From Centrapalus pauciflorus (lineage: Eukaryota; Streptophyta; Magnoliopsida; Asterales; Asteraceae), in the NCBI GenBank assembly GCA_020465985.1, contig JAANYP010002832.1, forward strand, positions 62,001 through 126,000: a DNA stretch of 64,000 bases, given 5' to 3'. The position numbers and the translations under genes are program-made. How positions within the stretch are numbered: position 1 is the first letter of the stretch; each line of letters starts with the position of its first letter. Below the pieces are notes generated by a model. It had not been told where the DNA came from, made no database searches, and saw nothing but the letters and a program-made list of their open reading frames with translations. Of this stretch, positions 35,718 to 48,069 are shown piece after piece.

Positions 35718-37266
35718 CAAGTTACAACGGAATATTATGCGGGAAAAAAAAAAAAACATTTAATAGTATATTTAGTTTAAGTCCTCCTTTCATGTTTATT
35801 TTTTTTCCTGATAAATCTATATATAAACCAATTAAAACTCATCGAATCAGTCCAAAGGAAACTTGTAAGCAGGATACCGTGCTAAATTTATTTTGTAAAT
35901 AACCATCAAAGTATAATTTTTTTTTCCCGATTAAGTCCTCCATTATTTTTGTAATTATTATTATTATTGAACATTTTTTAATTTCATTAAAGTTATTTAT
36001 TTACGATTTTAAAATTTTCGTAAAATTTAAAATTACTTTTTTATATTTACTTTGGATTATTTATTTACTTTTATATTACGATTATTTATCATGATTATAT
36101 ATTATATAATTGTTTATTTAATTATTATTATATTAAATATTTTGAGTTTATAATTTTTGATAAAAGAAGACGAACTATTTCGATCGGTTCCAATTCGATT
36201 TTATATTTTCCGAACGAAAAAAACTAAAATTAACTTTTAATTATTTTGAATGGATAAAAGTATGATTCATTCCGATTTTTAAATTCTCGAGTATATAAAA
36301 CTACAACTCATTTAATTTATCCAAATGAAAATTGGTACAACTAATTGTTTACGATAAAAAAACGACGAACCCTTAACTAAAACAGTTATAGCTATTCTGA
36401 TTTTTATTTTTCCGATCAGGAAAAATGACAAATCCATCCACTTTTAAATTTTGATGGTAAATAAATAGTGTAGTTATTTTCGTTTGGAAAACAGAATGTA
36501 TTATCGTAATTTTTTAACATTTCCTAACGAAAAAAACCATGACCAATAGATTTTTAATTTTTTTGAAGAGAACATTTCGTAATCCATTCTGTTTTTGAAG
36601 AGAACATTTCGTAATCCATTTTGCTACAACTATTTATTTATGATTTGAAAATTAAATTGGAAGACATCACCATTATTAAAAGTTTGAAAAAACAAAAAAC
36701 AAAATGGTTCGTTTTATTAACGAAAAGTTGAAAATCAAAAGATTTCATATAATAATAATAAAAAACAATGATATACCGTAATCTAAAATAAATAAATATA
36801 AACAAATTTAATCTTAAGAAAAAATAAAATTGAGTTTGTATTGTTTTTTCTTCATTTTATGTGTCAAATCTTAATCGATATGTTATAGTCATTTGTCAAC
36901 AAAACTTGAAAATTAAGACAATTTCATTTTCTTCATTTATTCGTACCAAACACAATCTTAGTTCTTTCAATCGTCTCATCCCCTCCCCGTCCATGTAAAT
37001 AAATGAGTTTACATCCTCCCATTGACCTCTGATAAAAAAAAATTGGTTTTCTTGTCCTCTTTAAAAACTAATAAATTTAAACTACAAAGTAAAGTTTGGT
37101 AAAAAAAATTACGTAGATTTTTTAAAGTAAATTAGTTCAAGATGTTTAGTTATACATGTAGATAATTAACAATTTACAATAGAATTAAAATAAACATGTA
37201 TATCTAATTTTATTTTTAAAGCATAAAAAAAGAAACATAAGAATAAAATTTAATAACATAAATGTT

Positions 37267-37276
<10 letters not shown>
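35718..37276. other. AT-rich intergenic DNA
   Basis: No coding region supported. A 27-bp unit (AAGAGAACATTTCGTAATCCA core) is tandemly repeated at about 36566-36620. Otherwise it is A/T-rich with short runs. Confidence 0.45.

Positions 37277-37361
<85 letters not shown>
37277..37361. repeat. (TA)n microsatellite
   Basis: About 42 TA units, preceded by (TG)n. Confidence 0.95.
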
Positions 37362-37394
37362 CTAATAATTTATATAAAATAAAATGAATAATTT

Positions 37395-37680
37395 ATAGGG
37401 TTAATTAAATAAGAACCGTCACGTTTTCGTTTCTTTATGGTATTTTTTTCACTTAAAATTTCTCAAGTTATATTTTTTCATGGTTTAGTAAAATCCGGTT
37501 ATTAGAACCCTATTTTTTAGTTTTTAAAAACCTGGTTACCAATCATGACTGATTGACTTGTACCTAATAGACAATTTTCACAAAATCAGGAAAAAAAAAA
37601 ATAATTAACTTTGGACTTTTCATTAAATGACCGAAAACACAAAAAACGTGAAAAATATGATGGTTCTATTCATAATTAAC
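37395..37680. mobile_element. Foldback MITE, ACGTTTTCGT family
   Basis: Contains CGTCACGTTTTCGTTTCTTT on the left and the complementary CGAAAACACAAAAAACGTG on the right, with the shared inner motif AAACCTGGTTACCAATCA. Related copies are at about 1640-1890, 41513-41760 and 56996-57299. Ends are approximate. Confidence 0.5.
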
Positions 37681-37917
37681 CTTAATTTATATTGTCAAAG
37701 TGTAGAACCAAATAAACACAATATATCTATGCATTTATAATAAAGGTAAACATATATTGTCACGTTTGATTATCATGTTTTACTAAAAATGGTAAACACG
37801 CTTTAGCATTATCTTTAAGATTTATAAATATTAATAACTAATTAATTATTTAACAATTTTATTTAACAATTTTATTTAATGTAACAAAAAATATATATAC
37901 ACATATAATAACAATTT

Positions 37918-38911
37918 AAAAATGTTAGAAAACTACCGTTCACTTATATTTAGAAAGATAGATAAATAATAGTTGTCAAAATAATAATATTATTATTGTA
38001 TTTTTTTAAAATAATTAATAGTTATATGTTTTAATTTGAAGTTCATATACATTTTGTGTAACAAATTATTTATTAAACTTTTTTCAACGTAATACGTAGG
38101 TTTATAAACCAATAATTCATATAATAACAAATATGATCAGGATTGAAATCAAGGATCAAAGCGTTTTCCATATCTAGTTTTTTTAGATCGGAACTCCCCG
38201 TACGATTAAACCAGAATAAACTTACCAATTTTCTGGGTTTTCTTTTATTTCGCCAATTCTAAAGTTAAAATGTAGAATCCATATAAGACGATAGAAAACC
38301 ATTTATTTTGTTTATTTTAGACAGAGTCATGACCTAAGAATGACAATTTTAACTCAACTGGTTAAACAGACGAAAGGATAAAAATGACTGGTAGCAAAAA
38401 AAGGACCAAGGTAAAGAGTAATTTAAAAAAAAATGTAATTGTAGAAAATGATATATTAAACAAATTGTTTTCTGAAACAAATTTTAAAATCATGTTACAT
38501 TTTTATATTTTGTTTGTCGACCAATATACTTGAAGAGGTAAGAATTGACTAGTCGTTTATTATTCCGAAAGGAGGACAGGCTACAACATGTTTTGCACAA
38601 AATGGGCCCAGAAAAGGGGGCTGTAGTGATGGCCCATGGGCTTGGAAAAATCCAGATGAAAAATAAAGTCAGAAATGCGCGCGCGCGCACACACACACCA
38701 ACTGACCTACTTCCTTCCTTTCCTTTGTCTGTATGTATCTCCCCTTTTCCCACAAATCTTCTTCACTATTGCTGCTAACATTATAACTATGGTTCCTCGC
38801 TTATTTGCCTCTCCCTTCACTTCTTTTCCCTCTTTTTAAAACCAACTTCAATTCCTCTCTCTGCCTTCCTTCTTCTTTTCCCTTTCCCAATCATATAATA
38901 ACATTGTAACT
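37918..38911 (+). promoter_or_regulatory. Promoter/leader of MATE-B: predicted non-coding exon 1
   Basis: The part 37918-38812 is duplicated at 34920-35717. It carries AAAATGGGCCCAG and GATGGCCCATGGGC (TGGGCC/GGCCCA site-II-like motifs), a (GC)n(AC)n tract and a C/T-rich leader ending TTGTAACT^GTAAGT at 38912. If it serves MATE-B, the 5'-UTR intron is 38912-49333, about 10.4 kb and filled with transposons. A closer promoter cannot be excluded. Confidence 0.5.
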
Positions 38912-38916
38912 GTAAG

Positions 38917-38954
38917 TCTCTCTCTCTCCCTCTCCCTCTCTCTCTCTCTCTCTT
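38917..38954 (+). repeat. (CT)n tract at the MATE-B leader donor
   Basis: About 38 bp of CT with CCC interruptions directly after GTAAGT, the positional equivalent of the tracts in MATE-A and MATE-C. Confidence 0.85.
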
Positions 38955-39957
38955 AGATTCAATCAAACAATACTTTAATAATCAATCAATAAATAGTTTG
39001 ATGATTCAATTTCTTTTTTTAGATTCTTCTATCTGAATTCCAAACTCGACTCGTTGACTGCATGTCTTCTCTGTTAAATATGTATGTTTGAAGGTTCGTT
39101 TATAAATCTGTTATATGTTATGATGAAGCTTTAACGTCTGTTACAGTATCTGTATCTTTAGGGGCTTTCTATTCTATTCTATTCTATTCTATTTGATTTA
39201 ACGTGCTCCTCTAATGTCACGTTTTCTTTTTTATTTAATTATATTTATATTTATATATAATAGGATTTAATATGATATGATTGGTTAGTAAAGAGATGAT
39301 GCCTTTAGACTATCATCGTCTAATTTATTATTAACCCATGGATGCTTTATAAATCATTTCTTTACTAAAATTCAATACTTACTTAGATTACTTACAAAAA
39401 TGTTTATTTTGTTTACATAATTAGTATTATTTTTTGTTATCAACGATGGTTAAAGTTTTTCCTGCTTTTAAATATGTCGGTACTTACTGTAAAAATCTTA
39501 TATTTTACATAGAATACAATTTAAATAATTTCATAATTAAAGATTTTATAAAATATTTCATCATCAGTAATTTATTATTTTCACTTTTTTAATGTATAGA
39601 TTAACATATAATTAGCTAAAAATTAGGAGTTCAATTTGTAATGTAATACAATCATTTTAAAATTATTATTATTTTATTTTTAAGAGTTAAATTTAGTAGC
39701 AATATATTTACATAATTTTTAATATGAATTTAATAACTAATTAAAGAGTTATATATAGAAGGTGGACTGAAAAGTAAAATTTTAATTAAAAAAAAAAACA
39801 ACAACACGTGATGCTATAATTATTTTTTATTAATACATACTGATGAGTAATCTCTGTCAAGATTATCAATAAGCACGTGCCGTCTGAAATGTACAACTGA
39901 ATGATGCATATAAGCCATAAAGTAAAAGGCTGGGCATGTCACCAATATCTATTATTA
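38955..39957. other. MATE-B predicted first intron, AT-rich part
   Basis: Includes (ATTCT)n at about 39170-39192 and A/T-rich DNA. No gene recognised. Confidence 0.4.
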
Positions 39958-39966
39958 TTATTATTA

Positions 39967-41498
39967 GAGTTAATTACAAAAATGGTCCCTATGGTTTGTC
40001 CTAAAATTTTGATTTGGTCCCTGAACTTTCAATTTTGCAAAATCGGTCCTTATTTTCATAGTTTGTTTGCAATTTTGGTCCCTCAACCTATTAACTTTTC
40101 TAATATGACCAAACTACCCTTAATTTGATGCAAACTATAGGGACCATTTCTATAATTAATTTTTTAGCTCTTTTTTATTCTTAATTAAATAAATTATTTT
40201 TTAGTGTTACTTAGATTTAATAAACTATAATAATAGAAAAGAATTATTTAATTATTTATGTTGGTTCATAAATGATTTCGATATTTTTAGTTTTAATTAA
40301 TTTTAATTTACTATAATCAAAGTGTAAACCACTCAAAATTTATAATCGAAAAAATCATTTATGTTTAGAAACTATTTTCTAGAGGTTTCGTATATAGAAT
40401 ATTATAAAAATATTTGACTCTATAATTATTTATGTTGTTTCATAAATTTATAATAAAAATATGTTTGTTGGTCAAATATGTTTGTTGGTCAAATATATTT
40501 TGCTTTCTTCTTAAATAAAATCGGCCAAAGATTCTATTTATAATCCGTTCACATTTGTATCAAAGCAAGGTGATAATGGTAAAGTGATAAATTTAAATGG
40601 TTTAAATTTTTAAGGTGTCGATTTAATCGGATTATAATGGAATGTCAAACTGAAAGATGAAAAAAGATTAATAACCTAATTATATTTCTCGATTTTTATG
40701 TTAAGGTCTGACAAACCAAAGTTTGATGATTAAAGTTGTTAATCATGAATCTCAAAGATTTTGTATGGACCTAAAATTTTAAATCGTTTTTGGTGTAATT
40801 AAAAATTAAAACGATCAATAATTGATACGTTAAATAAAAAAATTTGAGTTGTCTTAGACCATTTGGAAGTTTTTTTTAACTCGGTCAAATTATTCTTTAA
40901 TTTTTTTATTTATTTAAGTTTTTTAATATTTTTAACTTTAATTAAACTGTTGGCTCATAAATATATATTTTTTTATAATTATTTAAAGTTAATTAACACT
41001 AAAAATAAAGTAGAGTCAATTATATAAATGGTCTTTGTGGTTTGATCAATATAAATTTTTTTTATTTTAAATGTATGAACCAGTATAAATAATTATAGAG
41101 AAAAAATTTGTTATTTATGAAACCTTTAAAAAATAATTTCTAAACATAAATGATTTTTCGATTATAAATTTTGATTGGTTTACATTTTGATTATAGTAAA
41201 TTAAAATTAATTAAGACTAATATCTAAATCATTTATTTTTATAGTTTATTAAATTTAAGTAACACTAAAAAATAATTTATCTAATTAAGAATAAAAGTTA
41301 AAAAATTAATTGTAGAAATGATACCTATAGTTTGCATTAAAATAAGAGTAATTTGGTCATATTAGAAAAGTTAATAGATTGAGGGACCAAAATTGCAAAA
41401 AAACTATGAAAATAAGGACCGTTTCTGCAAAACTGAAAGTTCAGGGACCAAATCCAAATTTTAGGACAAACCACAGGGACCATTTTTGTAATTAACTC
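39967..41498. mobile_element. 1.5-kb foldback MULE-type element, long arms
   Basis: Inverted ends GAGTTAATTACAAAAATGG, with arms that stay complementary for roughly 450 bp (about 39967-40410 against 41095-41498), including GGTCCCTGAACTTTC and its complement. The flanks are TTATTATTA on both sides (39958-39966 and 41499-41507), a 9-bp duplication, though it lies in a TTA repeat. The central loop has no transposase frame. A second TIR-like start (GAGTCAATTATATAAATGG) at about 41015 hints at a nested relative. Confidence 0.75.
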
Positions 41499-41512
41499 TT
41501 ATTATTATGAGG

Positions 41513-41760
41513 GTTTATTATAAAGTTGTTGGCGTTTTCATTTCTTTGTATTTTTTATCTTTTTAGAAAAGACCTCAAGCTTTTTTTTTTTTTTTTTTTG
41601 GTTCAGTGAAATTTAACTAGTAGGACTGATATATTAGTTTTAAAAGATCCGGTTTATCAATTAAAAACGGGCTTTAATAATCAAATTCACATGAACAGAA
41701 AAATATTAACTTTAGGACTTTTCTAAAAAAAAAAAAAACATGAACACGTAAAGTCCTTTG
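41513..41760. mobile_element. Foldback MITE, ACGTTTTCGT family (degraded)
   Basis: Shares GGTTTATTATAAAG and the inner AGATCCGGTTTATCAATTA order with 56996-57299, with the complementary right arm ending near CACGTAAAGTCC. It contains an 18-T run. Confidence 0.45.
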
Positions 41761-42997
41761 TTATAATTGAAAAGTTTTAAAAGGGAAAAAGGCTTGAGGT
41801 AGAATCTTTTCAGTTCGCACCAATATCTTTTTTGATTTGAATTTTATTTCATTAATAATCATTCCAACATTTTTCTTGTGTTGAGTTGAATATTAAATGA
41901 CAATTGTTTTTTAAAAAAAGAAAAAGAAAAAGAAAAAGATAATGATGAAAAGTTGGATGTGTGGTGTGGTGTGGTGTTGCACAGAGAGAATTAGGTACCC
42001 CACACTCTCACATAATCAACACACGCGTTGGCCGTTGGACGATAACAAATTTTAATTCTGTCCTTTATTATATTTGCGTACTTATGTATCCATACGATAT
42101 TTTCAGACAGTATATTATATTATAAATATATCTATTTATGAAAGTATGTTTACTTTTCATTGAACAGTTAATCAACCTGCTAAGCAGACATACAAGTAAC
42201 TAACTTATTTTTTTATAAATATATAATATTCTTGTTATTGTTATAATAAATTTTGATATATTATATTTTATAAAAATATGAATATATCATGATGATCACA
42301 TTATTTTTATCTACTTTTTTATATATAATGTATTGTTGTCGGAACTATTTTCATTAAGCAGACCGGTATGCAGCTGACTAAATATTTTATTTTATATAAT
42401 ATATAATAATTTTTTTCAAGTATAATATTTGATGTATTATATTTTATAAAAATTTAGATATATCAATATGATCTTTTTTTTTAATCTACAATTCAACATA
42501 AAATTGTTTTTGCCTCAACTACTTTTAAAATGACAATTTTTTGTTGTTACTTTGTTGGTTGATCAATCATATTCTTTCCGTTTATAGACTTAGATCGAAA
42601 GCGGAAAGTGATCATCGGGTGAAATGATCACGATCGATAACTAATGTTATTTTATTATTTTAAAGTATTATATTTATAAAAATACAATTTATGATCCGGC
42701 GACGGGTTAAACAACCTACTTGCTTTTATTTGTTCACATGTTTCTGTATGAATAGTTTAAAAAAAAATTCATTTAGATTAAATAGGTTTTGAATTTTAAT
42801 TTTGGGCACTTTCAGATTCCGGAACCGAGCTTACCTTTAATAAAATATAATTGTTAGTTATGTATTAAATTTTGGTTTGAAATATTATTTTCATCCCTCG
42901 CTAGAGGTGCCTTTGGTATGTAAAATCGAGAAAATGAAATTGTTTTGGTTTTTAAACATTTTTTTAATCATAGGATGAGGATGATATCATCCATTTC
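41761..42997. other. AT-rich intergenic DNA
   Basis: No gene recognised. Includes (AAAAAG)n near 41920 and GTGTGGTGTGGTGTGG near 41960. Confidence 0.45.
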
Positions 42998-43000
42998 TTA

Positions 43001-43373
43001 GAGGGTGTTTGGTTTTGCGTTATGAACCAGATTATCAGCTTATTACGTTATAATAACGCAAATAATTAGTTTAAAGTGTTTGGATTGCATACGTTAATAA
43101 GTGATTATTTGCGTTTAGCGTTAATCTTACCACACTTTTTCATAAGTTAAAAATTGTAGCTTATTTGCTTCATAAGTGATTATTTGGTCATTTTACAAGG
43201 TAAAACGCAAATCCAAACACTTTAAAAACTGATTATTTGATAATTATGATAGCAAACAGCAGAAGCTAAACCAAACACTACATTTCCTGCAACACTTTTT
43301 GTTACAGCTATTATCTGATTATTAGTTTCCAAAACGCTACAGCATTTTTTCAAACGCAAATCCAAACACCCTC
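43001..43373. mobile_element. Tourist-like (PIF/Harbinger) MITE
   Basis: 373 bp. Inverted ends GAGGGTGTTTGGTTTTGCG and, from the right, GAGGGTGTTTGGATTTGCG. Exact TTA target duplications lie at 42998-43000 and 43374-43376. No coding. A textbook Tourist structure. Confidence 0.85.
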
Positions 43374-43376
43374 TTA

Positions 43377-43949
43377 GGAATTGATGAAGAACTGATTTTT
43401 AGTATAAATAACATTTTTTTTGTTTTCCTCGTTAATATGAAGAGAATAAATAAATGAAAAGAGAGTTAAGATTTCATTATTTCTTCAGCATTTTATATAT
43501 CATCTTAATTTATGTATTATTATCATTTGTCAATAAAGTTTGAAAGTCAAAACAGTTACAATTTTTTTAAATTTATTTATGCCAACTGCACACTTATTAT
43601 ACACCACCCTCAAGTGAGGTGATTTATACGTAACAAAATTTTGTAACACATAAAAAAAAATTATTATAAGATGGCCATCATATCTTTAAAATTAACTTTT
43701 AAATACTTTCCTGATAAGTCGACCAGGATAGACTACATTTCACGGTGAGTTGGCAACAGATCCCACACGTCAGAGTGAGTGGAACACCATCCCCACAATT
43801 TACACATTGATTTTCTCTCGCTCTTTTTTAGTTTTCTTTCCTTGTAAAAGTAGTGATTATTATTTTCTGGGTGTGTGAATTATAATGAGAAAATGAAGTG
43901 ACGTGACACTAGAAATGTGGACTTATGGTGGTATCACAACTTTGGATGG
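43377..43949. other. Intergenic DNA between MITE and SINE
   Basis: A/T-rich, nothing recognised except a slightly more balanced stretch at about 43720-43800 with no open frame. Confidence 0.4.
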
Positions 43950-43965
43950 ACTAAAGGTGCTTTTT

Positions 43966-44152
43966 TTTTTTAAAACGGCAAACTATCTTACTCATACTCC
44001 TAAACTACTCCTTCACCTCCAGACTTACTTGCTCCTTCACCTCCAGACTTACTTGCTCCACCTAAATTTCAACTTGCCTCCAACGGGGATCGAACCCGTG
44101 ACCTCTCACTTACAACTCGACCCTCTTACCATCAGGCCAAAGGCCTTTTGGT
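43966..44152 (-). mobile_element. tRNA-derived SINE with 16-bp target duplications
   Basis: On the minus strand there is an A-box TGGCCTGATGG and a B-box GGTTCGATCC (44087-44096), then a tail running into poly(A) (plus-strand T run from 43961). The flanks are the identical 16-mer ACTAAAGGTGCTTTTT at 43950-43965 and 44153-44168. A 24-bp unit is repeated exactly twice at 44008-44055. The frame giving a GIEPVTS peptide is the usual misread of such tRNA-like DNA. Confidence 0.85.
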
Positions 44153-44210
44153 ACTAAAGGTGCTTTTTGTCAAAAAGCTTTCGGAAGCTTTTTAGGAGCC
44201 TTAGGTTGCG

Positions 44211-44570
44211 TTTAGTTAACGAACACTAGTCATTTTTCAATTTCAGTTTTCAAGTTATAATTTTTAGTAAAAAACAAGGGTTTCTATGAAAAGTGAATAC
44301 TTGTTTAGATGATGAAGTTTTAGTTTTAAGAAAAATAAGATGAGTGATTATAAAATAAAATAATAGGATAGGTGATGGAAAAGTAAGAGAGAGAAAGAGA
44401 GTATTATAAAGAAATAGGGTAGGTAGTAGAAAAGTAAGAGAGAGAATATGAAAAGTGGTATTTTAAAAAGTGAAATAAAAATTTATGAAATTGTTGTTAA
44501 GTAAACAAGTTTTCATTTTTGTTGAAAAGTGAGATAGAAAATTTGAAAATTTTCGGTAGCTAAGCGCACC
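44211..44570. mobile_element. MITE with GGT(T)GCGYTTAG ends
   Basis: Inverted ends GGTTGCGTTTAGTTAACGAA and, from the right, GGTGCGCTTAGCTACCGAA. Its right half recurs at 984-1112. No clear target duplication; superfamily uncertain. Confidence 0.55.
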
Positions 44571-44904
44571 ATTAGATTTTGATTTTTGAAAGCTCAAGTT
44601 TAAAAACGTCATTTGGTTGATTGGATTTAAAATCTCTTTCACGAGAAGCTTCTTGAAGTACCTTTCAAAATGAACTAGAGCTTTTGGTCAAACAAAATTA
44701 GTTTTTTACTCTCCAGATAATTATAAACTACAACCTTTAAATAATAATCAATGTCTTTTATACCAGACACTTTTATTAAAAAAATTCCAGCTCTTTTAAA
44801 AAGCTCAAGCTCTCAAAAATTCTAGCTCACAGCTCCAGTTCGAAGTTACGGCTAGTCGTGACAAACATAGTCTAAGAGTAATATAATCATTTTATATGTA
44901 ACTA

Positions 44905-45494
44905 CTAGTTTATGGCCACGTATTACGTGGATACTTTTAATTAAATTTATTTATATAAAATGTATATAAGTAAAAATAAATATATACAAAAATAATAATA
45001 CTGTTTATCTTTTATTATTTATAGATTAAATAATAGAGTATATTTATTTTTTTTAAAAATAATAAATTGTATTTGTTTTTTAATAATAATAAATTTTAAT
45101 TATTTTTTATAGATGAAACGTAGAGGTGACACGTGACATTTGTTGTTTTCCTTTATTATATTTAATAATAATAATAATAATAATAATTTCCATAATCAAT
45201 TTAAATTATATGAATTTCTTTTCATTTAAATCCAAATTTTTACATGTGGATCTAATTATGATAATTAAGGTTAACAATGATAGACTTTTATTTTTGGTAA
45301 GCGTTAATTTAATACGTTGTAATATCTAATTTAATATTAATTCATTGATTAAAAGAAATTAAAATCAAAATTTAGTGTAATTAGGTTAAGGTAGTAAATT
45401 AGTAAAAAAAAAGTGGGAAAATGAAAATTTCATGCATTGTAGAAATAACATATGTCGTCAATAGTTTTGCTTCATTATAATATATAGATATAGA
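44905..45494 (-). mobile_element. Short non-autonomous Helitron
   Basis: 590 bp on the minus strand. Its 5' end is A^TCTATATCTATATATTAT. Its 3' end is the perfect hairpin CCACGTA-A-TACGTGG (44916-44930), then CCATAAA and CTAG^T (44905-44908). This meets all Helitron criteria: TC start, CTRR end, near-end hairpin, insertion between A and T, no duplication. No Rep/helicase, so it is mobilised in trans if at all. Confidence 0.75.
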
Positions 45495-45670
45495 TTGTGT
45501 ATGGAAAAATGTTATTTTAACAAATTACCTTAGAAAAATCATTGTACATGCCAACAAAATTCAAAATAGTAGGCCATCAAAATTTAAAATAGTGGGTCGA
45601 CAATGGTTGATTGGAATGTGGCTTTAAACACGTGCATGGAAGAGTGTTTTAGCAAGGAGGGCACACGAAT

Positions 45671-45801
<131 letters not shown>

Positions 45802-45802
45802 G

Positions 45803-46219
45803 AGATCACATAAGAACTCTTCAATTCGGTGAGAACGCGAGGACCCTCCATAATGCACAAACTTATACATCAAATGCACAAATTTAAAAATTAAATTTAT
45901 AACTTAAAATTATTATTGGTCTTCAATATTAATAAATATCATAATCTAACATTAAAATTATCTTTAAAATTTAAATTCATCAAGTATTACACTAAATCCA
46001 CAAATTTGAACATCAAATGCACAAATTTTGTCAAATGCATGAATTCGTACATAAAATGGACAAATTTATCAAGATATGCGTAAATTTTTATATCAAATGC
46101 ATAAATTATCAAATGCATAAATTTTAACACTAAATGCATAATTTTATACCTTAAATGCACAAATTTTAGAGAGGTTCTCAAGTTCTCACGGTAACGAGGG
46201 TTCTTACAGGAACCCAACC
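45803..46219. mobile_element. TA-repeat-linked MITE, family E (second copy)
   Basis: Follows 25536-25938 in order: GGTGAGAAC near the left end, AAATGCACAAATTT-type interior repeats, and an inverted GTTCTCACGG end. (GA)n is on the left and TATATATATA on the right. Confidence 0.6.
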
Positions 46220-46250
46220 CTATATATATATATAGACATACATACATACA

Positions 46251-46287
<37 letters not shown>

Positions 46288-46300
46288 GTATATGTATATA
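46220..46300. repeat. (TA)n, (CATA)n and (CA)n tract
   Basis: Compound microsatellite between MITE families E and D. Confidence 0.85.
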
Positions 46301-46301
46301 T

Positions 46302-46570
46302 AGAATACGCAACACCAGAATGTATCACTTTTAAATCATAAACATGTTTTAATTAACATTATGAAGATCATATGTAAATTCCACATACATTCACATCTCC
46401 TAGCTCATAAAAAATGACGTGATATACACTTACATAAATTTGCATATATGTGAACGTGTATCTATGTGATGTATGATTTAATACGCTTGGAATGCATGAA
46501 TGTGCGTGAAATTTATATATCATCCGTGTAATGTTAATTAAAACATGTTAATAAAAAAAAAATTTCAAAA
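46302..46570. mobile_element. TA-repeat-linked MITE, family D (partial)
   Basis: Parallels the interior of 23706-24069 (ACATGTTTTAATTAACATTA, then ACATACATTCACATCTC, then the complementary end). The terminal GTTCGAG parts are degraded. Confidence 0.6.
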
Positions 46571-47086
46571 AAAATAATTTTTTAATATTTAATATTGTTT
46601 ATACGATTAGTATTTATTTTTAATATATATTAATAAGTTTATAAATAAACAAATAATAATATTTAAAAAATAAAAAAAAATCTTTAAGTTGTATCATTTA
46701 AAACTATATATATTTATAATAATATTTAAAAAGTAATATATTATGATAGATAAAAGTTATATTAAAGAAATACAATATTAACAAAAAAGATATTTCATAT
46801 ATTTTTTTATTGAATAAAGTAAATAGCATTATATTTTCGTTATATCAATTAAATAATATAAAATTAAAAAATAATTATTAGATAAATGATAAAGAAAGTA
46901 TTTCCTATTCTATACAAAGTTAAATTAATAATAATTTTAATAATCAAATGTATTGTTTTTATATTTTTTATTAATATTAAAATTTATGTATTTTAATTAT
47001 TAGTTTATATATATATTTTGTTTAAAGATTTTTTTAAACATATCCACATAATATGTGGGTTAGTAAATTTTTTTTTATCTTTTATA
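46571..47086. other. AT-rich DNA with a second Helitron-like 3' end
   Basis: No gene. CCACATAATATGTGGG at 47044-47059 is the same hairpin type as the Helitron family, but no CTRR follows, so an old truncated copy is likely. Confidence 0.4.
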
Positions 47087-47430
47087 TCTTTATATAATAG
47101 ATGAGAACCATAGTTTCTTTTGACAGTATTAAATTTTATGCATTTATCTGGTTGAAATATTACATGTTATATATACTAAAATATCAATTTATATCAATTA
47201 AAATATATAACTTTATAAATAAAGAGTTAAAAAGAATCATACAAAAACTATTTACTGTTAATATCTATTAACAAAGCTAGAAAAACAATAGTTATGGCGA
47301 TTAATAATACTATTCTTATATATTTTTTATATAATTCATATTTGTATGCTTTAATTTTTTACCTTATATATATCTTTTTATAACTAATTTTGTTAAAAAA
47401 TTTCATGCAATGGATGAGTCAATAAACTAG
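47087..47430 (+). mobile_element. Short Helitron-like element
   Basis: 344 bp. A^TCTTTATATAATAG...GAGAACC start, and end GTCAATAAACTAG^T. The hairpin is degraded (CATGCAATGGATG), but the termini and A/T target agree with the family. Confidence 0.55.
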
Positions 47431-47978
47431 TATATATATTATTACAAATTAAAATTTATTGATTAAAAGATAATAGGGTGTATTTATCGTTTTATAAATA
47501 ATAACTTTTAGCTTTTATTATTTATAGATTAAAAAAAGTAAAATATCGTCACAGTTTTTTCAATTTGGGTAATGTACTAATTTTTTTTTTCTAATTAAGG
47601 TAACATACTTTCCAATCAAGTCAATTAAGGTAAACATATCAGATTGAAAGGTAAAAATTACTGACGTAATAGTTTTTTTGTTCAGTCAACATTTTTTTAC
47701 AGAAATAACAGTTTAGTTGTTACATAATGTGCACTATTTTGTGCAATTTAAAAGTAGTCTTTGATAATACCTTGCTATTTTGAGCAAATTTAAGAATAAT
47801 TAAACAATATTAGAAATTAAAAAACTGATGACTGGATACAGAAACTGTCATGTCAGTAATTTTTAGCTTTCAATCCGATACGGTTCCCTTTATTGAATTG
47901 ATTTGGAAAATATGTTACCTCAAATAGAAAAATTTTTAGTAACAGTGACAATAGATTATCTTTTGACGTAATTAACCC

Positions 47979-47985
<7 letters not shown>
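47431..47985. other. AT-rich intergenic DNA
   Basis: An inverted pair (about 47585-47660 and 47870-47930, AAGGTAACATA(C/T)TTTCC type) suggests one more old foldback. No gene. Confidence 0.35.

Positions 47986-48066
<81 letters not shown>
47986..48066. repeat. (TA)n microsatellite
   Basis: About 40 TA units abutting the left end of the next MITE. Confidence 0.95.

Positions 48067-48067
<1 letters not shown>

Positions 48068-48069
<2 letters not shown>

Noticed and set aside
35412..38778. Short Cys-rich frames in the two leader duplicates
   Set aside because: They overlap the shared promoter/leader block and are not conserved as proteins between the two copies.
44071..44142. Functional tRNA gene on the minus strand
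   Set aside because: Only A- and B-box segments are present in a retroposon with a tail and target duplications; no complete cloverleaf could be drawn.
43903..44157. 84-codon frame ending in a GIEPVTS-type peptide
   Set aside because: This peptide is the usual translation of a tRNA-like SINE. A/B boxes, poly(A) and target duplications identify the SINE.
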